64,000 bases of DNA from Todiramphus chloris collaris (taxonomy: Eukaryota; Chordata; Aves; Coraciiformes; Alcedinidae). The stretch spans positions 2,639,856 through 2,703,855 of the forward strand of contig JANVCC010000072.1 of assembly GCA_025345505.1 (NCBI GenBank). Reading direction: 5' to 3'. Position 1 is the stretch's first letter, and the number at the start of each line of letters is the position of its first letter. Shown here in pieces: positions 21,992 through 34,935 of this stretch. The translations under genes and the position numbers were made by a program. Under the pieces are notes generated by a model. It was not told where the DNA came from, made no database searches, and saw nothing but the letters and a program-made list of their open reading frames with translations.

Positions 21992-24900
21992 GACCCAGGA
22001 AGCCTGAGGTGGTCAGCAACCTTCTGGCTGTGTAGCTGCTTTGAGAGTAAAACATATCCTTTGGCTTCATGGGATACTTGGGAGAGTGGCAGCACTTCTG
22101 AATGAGGCTCGATTTCAGCACCCTGTCTTGCATAAGCACCTGTTCCCTGGAATTGTTACGTGCATCAGAGAGAGGATTAGACTTTAACACAGCTTTGCAC
22201 AAGGATTTTGCACAAATGAAATCTGGGTAATTTTTTTATCAGAAGGGGATAAGCCTCTTTTGATTTATTTGGGATAAAAATGCAGGCTGATGTTTTGTTC
22301 ATACTTCTAAACTACTCCCTTCAAGATATTTCCAAGTCATTTCTTTCCACAAAGCTCTGGGTAAGATCTCATTTCTGAGACTCTTAGCTGACAGTGCTTT
22401 CATAAGAATTCCTCCTTCCTGGCAAGGGAAGGTAAAACTTACTACTGCCATGCATCTCAAAGTGAAACTCAGTACCTTTTTGTCTGACTGTTTATCATTT
22501 CTTGTGAATACTCAAATCCATTTCCTTTGGAAATGGTTCATCTTTATATGACAGGCATACAAATAGGTTTTATTGTAGTACTCTATTCACAGGTGCAGCT
22601 TAGCCTGGAGATAAAAATGAATTAATTGTCTAGATTTTACCCAAATGTCAGCTATAAATTATCAGAATTCTTAAGAAGAATGGGCAAAAGAAAAAAACAA
22701 GAAAACCCAAAGCCTATGAACTGATATATTGTATCTGACTCCACGTTAGCGATCAAGAGCCAAAACCTCTCTTCCAGTGAATCAAATCCAAGCAGAATCA
22801 GAAGTGCAAGATTAGGTAGAAAAACATCAAGTCATCTGAATTTCAATAATGGTTCACTTAGTGCAAAGTCTTAAATATTAATGGTGAACTCTGCTCATTG
22901 ACTGAACCATATTGCTGTGTATGCCATAATGGTCAGAAAAATTGGATTTTCTTTTCCCTTTTTTAATTTCTTTTCTAGGCAGTCTTTGATATGTATATCT
23001 AGGCTTCTTTCTAAAAGCAAAACCAAAAAATTACCCTGCTGTCACACGAGGACACTTCTGGCCCTATAAAGCAAAGCAGCCTATCATGACCATGAAAAAT
23101 CAGTAGGTTATTATCTTGCTTTTTTTTTTCTGATGAGATTTGAAGGAAACCAGTGTAGGAGCCTCTTCAGGCGTGTTTGCTGTAACTGCTCTTGCCACCT
23201 TGGACATTACCCATCAACATGGGATTTGATTTTGTAGGACAAGTAGGGCTAGATTCCAGCTGGTTTCACGGGTGGTAGGTGTGATAGCCCCTCCTGCCAA
23301 CCAGAAGAGTGTTCCTGACACACAAACTGTACCCCACTTTTCAAACTCCTCCTCACAGCAGTTTACCTGTGGCTCAAGGTACTTCTTTCTGCAAGTGGTG
23401 CTGACTGAGAGATATTCTGGCAGTATGATTTGTGACACCCAGAGTGATTTAGATGTGTCAGCCACTGCAGAGGTTGTGCTGATTATCAGAGAAAGATGAA
23501 AATGGGTAGCAAGTGTCACATAGTCTATCAAAGTCAAGGTAAATATGTTTGGAAACAGAGTAGGAAAAAACTGCTACCTGGAAATTCAAACTGCCTGCCT
23601 CTTCTCAGGGTCTCCTCTTCACAGGCTGGACTGCTGAAGCAAGGAGTAGCTCCAGCCTCAGTGAAGAGGTGTCATGTAGTCCATGGCCCAGAAGCATGTC
23701 ACTCCAGGCGTGAGCTAGTAGTTCTGCAAGCTGGGAAGCTCACAAGCCCTGTTCACAGAAGGAAGCCTCGTTCTTATCTTGATAAGCCACTGTATGTATT
23801 GCTAACTGTTTGGTTGCAAAGGAGATACAGAATGTCACTGCCAAGAGCTCCTTCTTTTCATCTCACTGCTGAACTCCGGAGGAATTCCTTGAACTACAAG
23901 TGTAAGTTGAATTGATTGCAATTGACCTCCAAGGAAGACACACAACTTTTGTACTCATCAAATGATGGCAAAGCAGATTAGGCAGCGTTGCTCTGACTGG
24001 TTTGGGTATTGCCCATCATGCTGTTGCTTTCTCGTTCATTGCTTTGTAAATTCACCTGTTGCCTGATCCAGCAGTCTCAATGGTAGACACGTATTACAAA
24101 TCATATAAAGTTATTTAAGAAATTAAAAAGAAGCCAAGACCTTCATCACAGCACGAACATTAACTTCGGCAATAGCATTTTGTAAGCACCAGCCATGACC
24201 TGGAGACAGAGTATATGAATGTTCAGTTTGCAGCCTGGTCCCTTTGCTACAACTCTAGTAAAGGCAAGAAATCTGTGGTCTAATCTGATTTTGGAATAAA
24301 TCTCTTTGGGTCAGCTAGTAGAGTTTCTTCACTCAAACTAGGAAAATCTGAGTACAAACCAAACAGAACAACTTTTATTATTGGTCTGTCTATTTTCATA
24401 TTTGGTGAGACAGAAGAAGTTTTATCAAATGTCTGTTTTCTGACAAAGAGTACACAGAAAACTGCATTATAAAATGCATTTTGTAGAGTTGGCTCTGTTG
24501 CTTCTGTTACTGTATCATTAAAGTGGAAGTTATTTTGATTTCACTGTGAGGAAGCAACAGCATCTTACATACTCTTTAAGCCCGGTGTGTCCTTTAAACT
24601 CTCTTTCCTCAAAGAAACAAACAGTAATTCAGAATCCCTGAGCTCAGGGGCTCACAGATCTGGGTAGAGGCCCATCCCACACAGTCACTCTCCTACTTGG
24701 CAAGATCCTGTTGACATGGTGACACTGGAAAGAGGACAGGAGGTGCCTCCAAGGTGCTCAGACAGATCACTAAACAGGCTGAAAGAACCTGAGAACATCT
24801 CAGGCCTGCCCCCAGGAAACCTGGTACTTTGGGTCATACTTATGATCTTTACTTTCTTTAACTATACTGAAACTGGTAAATAAGACAGTGCTGCTGACGA

Positions 24901-26653
24901 TTTAGTTAGGCTAAGAGTGGCATTGCCTGACAAGATTGATTCTTCTATAAACACCACCGTTTGAGTATGAAACACAGTAGTGCTTCAGACACAGGGCAAT
25001 ACTCTGGTAGAAGACTTTTATGCAAGCCTTTGACTATAGCTCTGTGTGTATATACACATGGAGATAAGGGAGGCAGAGAAAGAGGCTTTTAGATATATTT
25101 TTGTCATTCTCACTCTTTATAAAGTGTAATTTGTTGTGACTGTTGAACTCCAAGACATTGCTTTATCAAAGTTATGAAATTTTGATCTGGAAGAATTGAT
25201 CCAGGAATATCTTCAAGAATAATTTGTGGCTTTGAAATGTTTATTTACCATTAAAAAACAGGTAAAGATTTTTCTTTTTTTTTTCCCCCTGAAAAATCCC
25301 CAGAAAATTTCACCATTTTTATCAGCTGTACTTCTAAGAAAAAGTAAATGTCTCCATTATTTGTTCTTAATGCAGTGCTTGCGATTGAAACATAAAAATA
25401 TGGACTAGATTCTGCAGTAGAACTCCAGAAGTCAGGCATGATTTTGAAGGCTCAGTGTATCCTATTACACATTTAATCCTGTCCTGAACTGTATAGGAAA
25501 CCCAAGTACTAACCTGAATTGTGCATTTCAGTAGATTACAGTATTTAAAAGTGCCTAGCTCCCTGTTGTGAATCCATCCAGCTAAGGACAGAAAAACTTA
25601 GGAAAAACTCTTCATTGCATATGATAAAATCTATTTGCCTCATAACCGTAGTGCTGGTTCTATAAAGAGACCTCCAGCAGTTGCTAATTGCATCTAGAAA
25701 CCTCATTACATTATACCAATTGGATTTTTAATTAGAAATGCAGATGGTAACTCATTTATTACTGTTGTAAGATCCAACTGGGAGAGAAATCTCAATTCTG
25801 CTTTGGATGCATTCACCTTTTGGATGCTGGAAAAGAATGAGGAATGAGAGCGGTGAAACTGTGACTGATGTTACAACTGCCAATAAAAATATATTATTGC
25901 AACAAGGCTGAAGGTCACAAGCAGTAAAAGGAAGGACAAGGATCTATGAAGCCAGTTTCAGAAAGAATAAAGAACCCTATAAAGAGCTCTGCTGGGATAG
26001 CCAGTTGAGAAGTGAAAGCTAGCCAAAATTATTTTGTGGAGTTATTAATATACCCTTCTCCATCCTTCTGAATGGAGAGAATGGAGGTGAGCACCTGAAT
26101 CTACTACTGAAACTCATGTGTGTCTATAAATCCTTTTTTCACTGTACAGGAAGGTGGGCCATAAACGTCCTACCTTACACTGTGGTGTACAGCCTGTTCA
26201 ATCTACATCCCTGCGAGCTGGTGTGCTCGCTGCCAGCTCAGATCCTGCTTCCGATCGTGGCCACAGCAGGACCACATCCTGCCCATCTTTTGGTTACACA
26301 ACGTGACAGCCTTGCACCTTCGGGGACTGGGCATGACAACTCAGACTGTCATTTTTCTCAGTTTTCCTTGTCCTTCTGGACTGTAAAGTTTTGGGAAAGT
26401 GGCTTGCTCTTATTATATGTTTCCCTAGACTGGAACAAAGCCATCCTTGACTCAGAGGCAACAGAGAGCACACTCAACCTCTACTGCCTAGCTTTTCCCT
26501 CTAGGGGTGTAAAGGGTGGGAGTTTGTGCTGTGTTTCTGATGGGTTTTTCTTCACCTGAGGCTTCTTATTTCATTTGTTTTGTTTAGAACCATTTTGCTC
26601 TGTTCCTTCCACTTGTACACCATCAGGAAAAAGAAGTGTTTCTCATTCACTGT

Positions 26654-26675
26654 AATAAAATCACTTGAAAATAAA
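26654..26675 (+). terminator. Two candidate poly(A) signals
   Basis: AATAAA occurs at 26654-26659 and again at 26670-26675, about 95 bases after the end of a 147-codon plus-strand ORF. AATAAA is frequent by chance in AT-rich DNA. It is notable only together with the upstream splice acceptor. Confidence 0.3.
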
Positions 26676-27545
26676 ATACCATTAGCTGGTGCCAACCTGA
26701 AGAGGCAAGCACTTTCAACATGATGGTTACTTCGTGCAGCAGCTGCACTGTTTGTCTACAGACACACTTTTTGCTGTGTGTGAATATCTGTCAAGCAGAC
26801 CTTATAAGGCATCTTCTTGCCTGCAAACGCTGTGAACACAGAGCTGTTTTCTTGGAATAGAAAGCAGTAACACAGCACCAAGGACAAGGAGTCTCTTTTA
26901 GAGTCTTCTGTTCCCTGTCAGGAAAGTGCAACCTTGCCTCTTCTAACACTTTTTTTGACAGCATTTATTATTGTGATGGGTAACAGTAATTACTATTCCT
27001 TGATAGTAGCATTGTCAGTCAGTGCTTTGCCAGTGGACGGGGTCAACAGAAGGGGCACAGATGCCAACAAAAAAAAAGGCTTAATTTTGATGTTTAGCTC
27101 CAAATGATACAAAAGTAAAATCACTTAATTACAGAAAGATAAGCTTATTATACTCTATTATAAGCAGTGGGGACAATAAGCAAGGTAATGCACCTTATCA
27201 TTACTACACAAAGAAAGCTATAGTGATCGAGAAAGATTCATCACCCTATGTTGCCAACCTTCAGACCCACAGTTCCTAGGAAGCCCCAGTTGCAGTGAGG
27301 ATCTAGAGAGCCCATCCCAGCAACTGGGAGATCCTACACAGTGTAGCCACTTGTAGACAAGGTCTCCAAAGTCACTGCAAGAGGGTCCAGCTTCTATAAT
27401 ACTCACACACCAAATTCAGCAAGTCAGAATGACCTGCATTTTTCTTTATGTGGAAACATCTGGTGTCATCCTCCCTGTTGGGTGTTGCCCAAAGCCTGGC
27501 CAGGGCCTGGGGCAAGACCCAAGGGAATTTTCCTATCTTTTTTTG

Positions 27546-27696
27546 TCTCTAACCATATATTTCTCAACAAGGTCTGATCTTTAGATGTCTGATTTCATTA
27601 TCTATTTTAGCTCTAATCACAAAGCCCAATCTTTCAACAGTCTGGATGTCTGGTTTTACCATCTATTTTAGCCCTAACTACATAGCTCTTGATAAG
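27546..27696. repeat. Imperfect ~63-bp tandem repeat
   Basis: Unit 1 (27546-27610) and unit 2 (27611-27671) share the order CTCTAA...TCAACA.GTCTG...GATGTCTG.TTT...ATCTATTTTAG. A partial third unit starts CCCTAACTACATAGC at 27672. It is diverged, so the duplication is old. Confidence 0.65.
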
Positions 27697-28099
27697 CACT
27701 AATTGCTACAGCAGAACCATTATAACAAAGTCCTAACATAAATTTCTTTTGATGGTTAAAGAAAATAAAGTTTGATTATTGATTATAAAACATAATATTA
27801 CAGGGTTCATCTAGAGGTCAACCTTTAGCCTGAATCTGTTATCCAGGCCTTAGTATATCAATCAGTCATTTAGAGTCGTCAGTCAAAGCACTTCTTCCTT
27901 TTCTTCTTCCTTATTCTCTAATATATGCAGCATTATTGTTCTAGTCTTGAGTTCACCTTCTTTCCAGCCTCTCACACACCAGTTTCCCATAACGTAAGAC
28001 CAGCTCTACCCACTTGCCCACCACTGGCAAAGTTAATAATCCCAATGAAGCATATTTTAATGCTGTCTTAATCATTTTATCTTAAGAGGTCTGGATGTA

Positions 28100-28640
28100 T
28101 TGAGGTCCTAGGAAAAAACTTGAGAGAACTTGTGAGCCAGCCCAGGTGGGTGCCTCACTGGACCTGGTGTCTGTAAGCAGAAAAGGATGTGGGTGATGTG
28201 ATGGTTGGAGGCTTTCTTGGGCATAGTGGTCATGAAATTAGAGTTTTCAATTCTTGCTGGAGTAAAGAGGGGAGTCGGTAGAATTGCCACCTTCAACTTC
28301 CACAGGGCAGACTTTGGCCTGCTCAGGAAACTGGTTGACAGAGACTCTTGGGAGGCTGTCCTGAAGGGCAAAGGAGTTCAGGAAGGCTGGACATTCTTCA
28401 GGAAGTCATAAAGTCACAGGAACAGATGAATTTATACGCTGAAAGATGAGCCAGTGGAGAAGAGATGGACCTTGCTGAACAGAGAGCTTTGGCTGGAAAT
28501 CAGGAGAAAAAGGAGAGTTTATGGCCTTTGGAATAAGAGGCAGGCAACTCTTGAAGTCTGCAAGGATGTCCTGAGGTTATGCAGGGAGAAAATTAGAAAG
28601 GCCAAAGCTCAGCTAGAACTTAATCTGTCTGCTTTCTTCC
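28100..28640 (+). mobile_element. CR1 LINE fragment (endonuclease end to linker)
   Basis: Plus-strand CR1 ORF2 sequence: VSQPRWVPHWTWCL, then GDVMVGGFLGHSGHE, then ADFGLLRKLVDRDSWEAVLK, then the linker ending RKAKAQLELNLS at about 28640. Both ends are truncated and no CR1 3' tail is present. The homology is read in at least two frames, with in-frame stops. This piece ends just where the minus-strand fragment at 8090-8325 begins in the element, but the two are 20 kb apart and unrelated insertions. Confidence 0.85.
28205..28411 (+). pseudogene. CR1 ORF2 endonuclease C-terminal remnant
   Basis: The frame contains LEFSILAGVKRGVGRIATFN followed by ADFGLLRKLVDRDSWEAVLK and GVQEGWTFFRKS, the end of the CR1 endonuclease domain and start of the linker. 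The upstream homologous part lies in another frame, showing a frameshift around 28200-28240. A stop follows RKS. Confidence 0.8.
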
Positions 28641-28654
28641 TTTGTCTTTTCTGA
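28454..28654 (+). pseudogene. CR1 ORF2 linker remnant
   Basis: The frame has LLNRELWLEIRRKRRVYGLW, then VCKDVLRLCREKIRKAKAQLELNL, a typical CR1 linker segment, followed by a few unrelated residues and a stop. It continues the fragment at 28205-28411 after an intervening stop. Confidence 0.8.
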
Positions 28655-30026
28655 AATATCCCAAACTGTTGTGTGAAGATAGATCTCAGGTGTTGTTTTA
28701 CACAGACAGACAACCCTGAAAGTACATAGACTCTAGAAAACAGTCCAAATGGGCCAATACTAAGTACTGCACTGTTAGAGGTAAAAAAAGGTCAAAGATG
28801 TGGTTATCCTGTATGAAGCAAGTAGGACTTGTTTACTAGCAAGTAATAGTTCTGAATAGCCTCACCAGGCCAGACTGTGTATGATGATTGTCAAAAATAC
28901 TGAACCAATGGAATAACATTGAGAGATAAAGGATTTAAGTGGTCAAGACAATGGTATAGCTTATTTTCAGCTAGCTAAGCCACTACAGAAATAGACCAAT
29001 AGACAGAAAATTATTATCTTAATTCTTTAGAATTAGCAGTTACTGGTATAAACAGCTGCTTTTAATATTCCTGCAAACGAAAAGTGAAATCACAAATTCA
29101 AAGCAGAAAGCATAACCCTGTGGGGATTTACACAGGGCTTCCTGGTTAATTGCCTTTAATGGGTGAGAATTCCAGCTGGGGTAAATGAGCATTACTCATT
29201 GCCTTTAAAGTCATAGCAATTTTCTCAGCTACCACAAGTCTAATGCTCAGGATACATTTATATTGTTTCTTTGACGTCGCTGGGAGTAGATGTCACTTAA
29301 TGAACCCCAGAACAACTCCAGTGGAGTCAGTGAAGCTGGTTGTTCTGCCTCAGACATCCCTGCGAGTGTGTGAGAATGAAGGGCTACTGGCTGACTGGGA
29401 TCAGCCAGCAACAAGTCCTTAGGAAACAGCATTCTAGTGTGAAAAAGGACAGGTTTATTGTGGTCATTTTGCTTGGTCTTTCTGAACTTTGTGCCCAGGT
29501 CTTGATTTAATTTTACTGCTGCAACTCTGGAAAATCTGAACCAATCATTCAACTTAGAGACACCTGCTATAGGTTTTAATGTATCCAAGAATTCACCTTG
29601 ATTTAAATCAAGCTAGATGTGTCTGCAGGAATTGTAGAGGTAGGGTTTGGTCCATCTTACTGCTTCATCATTCTATTCTGTCAAATTTTCCTAAGTAGTT
29701 GTCCAGTCCAGATCCGTGCCAAAGTAAGAGCAACTCACACAGAGCGTGAACACAAATAGAAGATGTGGGTCCAAATATCAGTTGAGGTACAGACAGAATG
29801 AAGACACTTTTTTTTAACTTCCTGTGATCCTCCCAGACCAATTTATTCTTCTCGCCTCACATCAGCTCTGATTTAAAATAAAATAATACTTTAGCACGGC
29901 TAAGAAAAACCAGGAAATGGGTTAGAATTAACAAATAAAGATAATACAGAGGGAAAAGGTAGGGCTATGAGCTGAGTTTGATGTGCCAAGTCATCAAGAA
30001 CCTGTCCAAGCAAATTATTATTTTCA

Positions 30027-30080
30027 TCATAGAATCATAGAATATCTTGAGTTGGAAAGCATCAGAGAAATCCAAGACAC
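30027..30080 (-). mobile_element. CR1 3'-tail fragment
   Basis: TCATAGAATCATAGAATATC followed by TTGAGTTGGAAAGCATC is the reverse complement of a CR1 3' tail with its terminal octamer-like repeats. Only about 50 bases remain. It is an extreme 5'-truncated insertion. Confidence 0.75.
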
Positions 30081-30090
30081 CAGGATAAAG

Positions 30091-30116
30091 CAAATGTCAA
30101 AGACAAATGTCAAAGT
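30091..30116. repeat. 13-bp tandem duplication
   Basis: CAAATGTCAAAGA is followed directly by CAAATGTCAAAGT, one mismatch. It lies 10 bases after the CR1 tail. Confidence 0.85.
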
Positions 30117-33100
30117 CGGGTTTTTTTCCTGACTTTCCATCTTCTTTTTAAGATCTGCAGTATCTACAGAAATACATTTCTAGACAGAGCTCAGAAGACT
30201 ACACTTTGCAGCTTACTTAACTCTGGAAGCTGGAAGAAGCCTTCATGAAACAAGGATGTTTCCTTGCTGTCCTCATAAACCTTGGCTTCTCATTCCTCGA
30301 AGTTGGCACTATGTTTCCAAAAGATTGAATTACAGCACAGTTCTCTTCTTCCCAGCCTGCTCTGACAACAGCAAGTGATCATTTTCCTCCTTAGATTAGT
30401 AGCCCTAGCAGACTGAAGTCCAAACTGTGGCTGGATAAAGGGAAACTCAGGAAGGCTGCCCATACTGAAGACTCCATGGAGAATGTCCCTTAGGGAAGGA
30501 ACTCAAAGGGATGAATTTGGGCTGTTAGCTTTCCTAAGAAATCCTTAGACCTTCAATCAGTCTACCAAAGTTAACACTGAAGAAGAACTTACCCAGTGCC
30601 CAAGCTCTGCAGCACAAATACACACACAGAGCACAGCAGTCTCAGTTACTCTGTCCTGTAGCACTCATACCAAGGGTAGTCAGGGGAGATGTGGGCTGAA
30701 TATGAACTCCTTCCTCTGTTGGTCTGCTTTGGAAATCCAAATCTTTCTGCCAGAATGGTTTCTCTTTTGAGTCAGTTCGACGCTGGCTGCTACAAGCATA
30801 GCAGAGAATTGTCCTAGTTCTTATGGTATCTGTTGCCAGCTGATTTTGTCCTGTTACCAGATAATGCCATTGTTGTCACAGAATTTATCCTACCTTTTGG
30901 TAAATCTTTATGCTGGTTGCCTGTAAGACTTGGTGCTTGTCTGCAGCCTGTTCCCTGCACCACTTTCCAACCTCCTTCACTAATGCTGATTAACAGCTAA
31001 AAAAAAAGCCACTTGTATGCATCAGAGTTAGGTCTGCCTAATAGTTCAAGTTATCTTCTCTGGAGTATATATATACCTACTACAGTAGCTATGTGCAGGA
31101 TAAATCAGCATATCAGACTGAATGAAAATAAGAATAATCAGATTAGCTTGGATGGTTCAAGCAAATCTATGGGTCAGAGGTGTTCCCTTAGTAAGGATCT
31201 ATAATAACTGTGTACTACAGGCTAAAAATGGGGAAAAAGGATTAACATGGTCAAGGATGCATAGATTATGCAGGAAGATGGGTCAGTACAGAGGGTTTGA
31301 ATGGGTACCTCAGACTGGGACAGTGAGGGACATCAGACAGAAAAGACTGAAGCAGTGTGTTGGGGTGAATTTTGCAACACCTCCCTGAGAAAATGAACCC
31401 TTTCCCAAGCTTTGCTCTGTCTCCACACCCGTTTTACTGGTGCCACCAAATGACAGAAGTAACAGTTAGGATTCTGAGCAAATCCCCCTCCCTGGGGTTT
31501 GGGTCCCTGAGCTTAGGACCAGATTCTGGATGTGCAAATTTCAAGTGCAAATCTTCATTTTCTACTGTTGCTATAAGGTAAATTTAAAAATCTTAGAGAA
31601 GAATATTCTTCTAATAGCACATGAGAGTTGTAACATCAGAACGTGCCTTCTTTTCCTCGTGAAAAAATGAACAGGGGACTAATGCTATTAACCTAGCCTG
31701 TGGTCTAAAATCTTGCTGAGAGGGTTGATTTAGCCTGTTTGCTCTGTGCAGCCTGCTCAGCCCCACAGCTCACTCTAGCTCGTATCCTTCTGTTCAGTGA
31801 CCGACTCCTCCACACACTGGCACATAAAAAAAAGTCTATTGAGCATATTTTTCATTATTCTACAGTGCTTCCTTTTCTATGTATTTATTGACCTATTTTC
31901 ACTCAGTGTACTCATTTTTCTGGAAGATTTTTTTAGCTCCAAATCCCAAAGCTCTTGATACATGTTAAGTCTTTGTACTGGCCATGAGCCACGATTGGCA
32001 TAGGCAGAAACAGAGTTCAGGAACCCACTTTTAGTCCTTACTCTACAATTTGAGGCCAAAGAGTCTGATGTAAAGTGGTCACAGGACAACAGAATAATCA
32101 CTTTTAAGGCAAGTATGACTGTGATGCTGATGTTAAAATAACCCCTGACTGCAATGGTCCTTCATGGCTGCTTATGTTTTTCACTTAAAGACCAAGCAAA
32201 GAATAAACTCCAATTACCTCATTGAAAAGCCCACATGGAGCCAATCGTGATATTATCTCAACTGTGGACATTTGGTGGTTTATTGCTGTGGTATGGACAC
32301 TTATGGGACAGTGCACATTCTTCCTGTAGCAATGCTTTCGTCTCATTCCTGATGCCAAGTCCATCGTCGGGTGACTAACAGTGGGATCAGGGGACTGACA
32401 GTGCCTTGAGGGGAAAAGCTCATGGCTGGTTTATGTCTGATCTACATCCGTTCTGTCAGGAAAGCTGGCCAGTGTGCACCCCATGGACTTTGCTCTTACG
32501 GGAGCACAACCAGCTTTCCTGCTCTCTTAGCAATTACTGTACAAAACCAAAGGAGTGGGAATACTGGGGTAAGTCTGCCATGGTGCAGTGGGAGCACAGC
32601 AGGAGTAACTGCAGGCCTTCCACAAGGCAGGATGGGAACAGGAAAGAAGGAAGAAAAAATAGGGCAAATAGAAAGACCAAGAGAAAAAATAACTGTATAG
32701 TCAAAAAACATGCTATGGGAAATACTTATTCATGGAAGCAGGAGGAGAAGATTGCCCATAACCAGTAATGGCTCTTCTGATTATCAGCAAACACTGTGAG
32801 CTGCCAGCCAATAACACACGTGGAACAGCTTTGGGTAGGCATTTCTTCTGAGCATGCCACAGCCCATGGGTCTCATCTCTCCTCCAGACTTTCTGTGAGT
32901 GAGTCTTTTAGAAACAAATTTTGAAGTGCATTTCGGCACCCAAGAACTTGTTGCTTAAATCCACTTGAAGATCTGAGCTTAAAAGACAGACATTTAAAGC
33001 TTTTCTGGCTAAAGACTTTAAACAGCACTGAGTTACTTAGCTGCCATTGAAATCAATGGGAGTTCTTGGCTTTTATCCTTAAAATGAGGAAACTAATAGT

Positions 33101-34257
33101 TTAATGAAGACGGTTGCTAGGGTAGCTGGCGATATTGAGTTCTCCCTTTCTGTACAGAAGCAGGCACACTCGATTACGTGTCTGTCCTGCTAATTCTCTC
33201 TGCCCTGTTAATAGCTGGCAGGTTTTCCTTTGCCCTTAGGGACTGATGACCATATTGCTGGGACAGAGGGTGCCAGGAGCCGCCTTCTCCTCCTCCATCA
33301 TCTCAGAGGGGCCACATGTGCAGTCCATCAGCAACCAGCCAGTGGTGGGTACACAAGGCTATGTCAGAAAACAGCAATACCCCAGTTTATTCATTTTTAT
33401 GAGGTACACTGGGAACTAGTATTGTAACAACATTCGGAGACTTGAGATTTCAGAAGCTTTTTTGTTCTTGATCCCTGGCATCATTCGTATTGAAGCATAG
33501 ATTAAAAGTAATTTTATGGACTGATGGTTATTGAAAAGTCTCTTGGGGACATTTGGTATGTTGAGCAAAGAGGGGTTGCAAGGGGTACTTTCCCCTGGGC
33601 ATGAAAATTTCCTTGCATTCTTAGCGGTAAAATGTGGTGGAGAGATTTCCTGTTCTAGCTATGCTGCATCCCAGTAGGCTGCTGTCATCTCGTATTTTGA
33701 ACAGTGGTGCTGAAGCCTAGTGAATTAGAGATCTCACAGAAGATGGCTCCAACTGACATTTTTTGAACAACAGTCTCTTACAGACTTATGGGAAAAGATG
33801 AAAATTATTCGTGTGAAGTTTGGTTCAAACATAGTAATTTATATAGCTAAACCTGGGTCTTTAAGCAGCTTGCCTGCTTCCAGATTGAAAGAAGAAATGT
33901 GCAATAGGGCTGCTAACACTCATTGATTATCTGCATCATAATTCTTCCTCAGGGAATATTTTCAGCCAGTAAACAGAGAATCCACTGTAAATGCCACATC
34001 AATATTAGTCAGGACTGCACTGATTCGCTGAGTAGAGTAATGCAGAAATTAAATGGCTATTATATTATGAATTCATTATCTATCCTAAGGTGCTTTTTCT
34101 TATTATTGTGATGGGTAGTAGTAATTACACAACTACACATGGTGTCTTTAGGTACAAAATGCTATGCACTTGTTTTATTTTTATTGTGTGTCCATGCTTC
34201 AAAATATCAAAGTTTTTAATGGAAATATCTAGTAGCATTTCTAAAGTTAAAAGGGCA

Positions 34258-34516
34258 ATGGTCTTAAACTGAAAGAAGGTAGATTTTGATTGGACATAAG
34301 GAAGAAAATTTTCATAATGAGAGTGGTGAGACACTGGAACAGGTTGTCCAGAGAAGTTGTGGATGCCCCATCACTGGAAGTGTTTAAGGTCAGGTCGGAT
34401 GGGGCTTTGAGCAACCTGGTCCAGTGGAAGATGTCCCTGCCCATAGCAGGGGGGTTGGACTAGATGATGTCTAAAGGTCCCTTCCAACCCAAACCATCCT
34501 ATCATCTTATGATTAT
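34258..34516 (+). mobile_element. CR1 LINE 3' end
   Basis: A plus-strand CR1 3' end: the last ORF2 codons (around ACACTGGAACAGGTTGTCC), the 3' UTR with GGATGGGGCTTTGAGCAACC and GGTCCCTTCCAACCC, and the tail ATCATCTTATGATTATA. The 3' UTR wording differs from the copies at 15590 and 34936 but matches the one at 40545, so it belongs to another subfamily. Confidence 0.9.
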
Positions 34517-34935
34517 AATGGATGTTGTTTCATTTTAATGGAAACAAGAGAAAAATGAAAGAGCACTGACACTAGACCTAACTGAAGAAGCACGAGGGGA
34601 GCATGTGGAAGGCAGCGGTATCACCAAGGCAATATTCTTAGCAGAATATACATGACATGAGGTGATGTAAAAAGGTTTTGAACGTTTTCTCTTACCACCA
34701 ATATCAGAGCATTTAATTATGTAACAATGAATAAAAAGTGTGTAACTACTTTGATTGTCATTTCAAGAATCAGAACTCAACAGAGAGAATCCCTGCTGTT
34801 GTTGGGCAGTTTCATCCTGCTTTTACATACCTGGCTATACATAATAAAAGAATATTAACAAAGGAAACCTCAGAGCTGCAAAGTTGGATGAAACACCCAA
34901 ATATCACATGCAAAGAACAGCAATCGCTTGGGCCA
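34517..34935. other. Unique spacer between two CR1 copies
   Basis: About 420 bases with no recognised feature. It separates two same-orientation CR1 insertions of different subfamilies. Confidence 0.55.

Larger units (their letters stand above)
21992..28099. other. Unique non-coding DNA with one candidate terminal exon
   Basis: No recognised protein or transposon. A splice-acceptor/ORF/poly(A) arrangement at 26116-26675 and an imperfect 63-bp repeat at 27546-27696 are listed separately. T-runs occur near 23120 and 25270. Confidence 0.55.
28641..34257. other. Mostly unique non-coding DNA
   Basis: No gene recognised. It contains a tiny CR1 tail (30027-30080) and a 13-bp tandem duplication (30091-30116). 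ORFs of 113 codons (29247-29588, minus) and 120 codons (32406-32768, plus) carry no known motif and lack supporting splice or conservation evidence. Confidence 0.55.
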
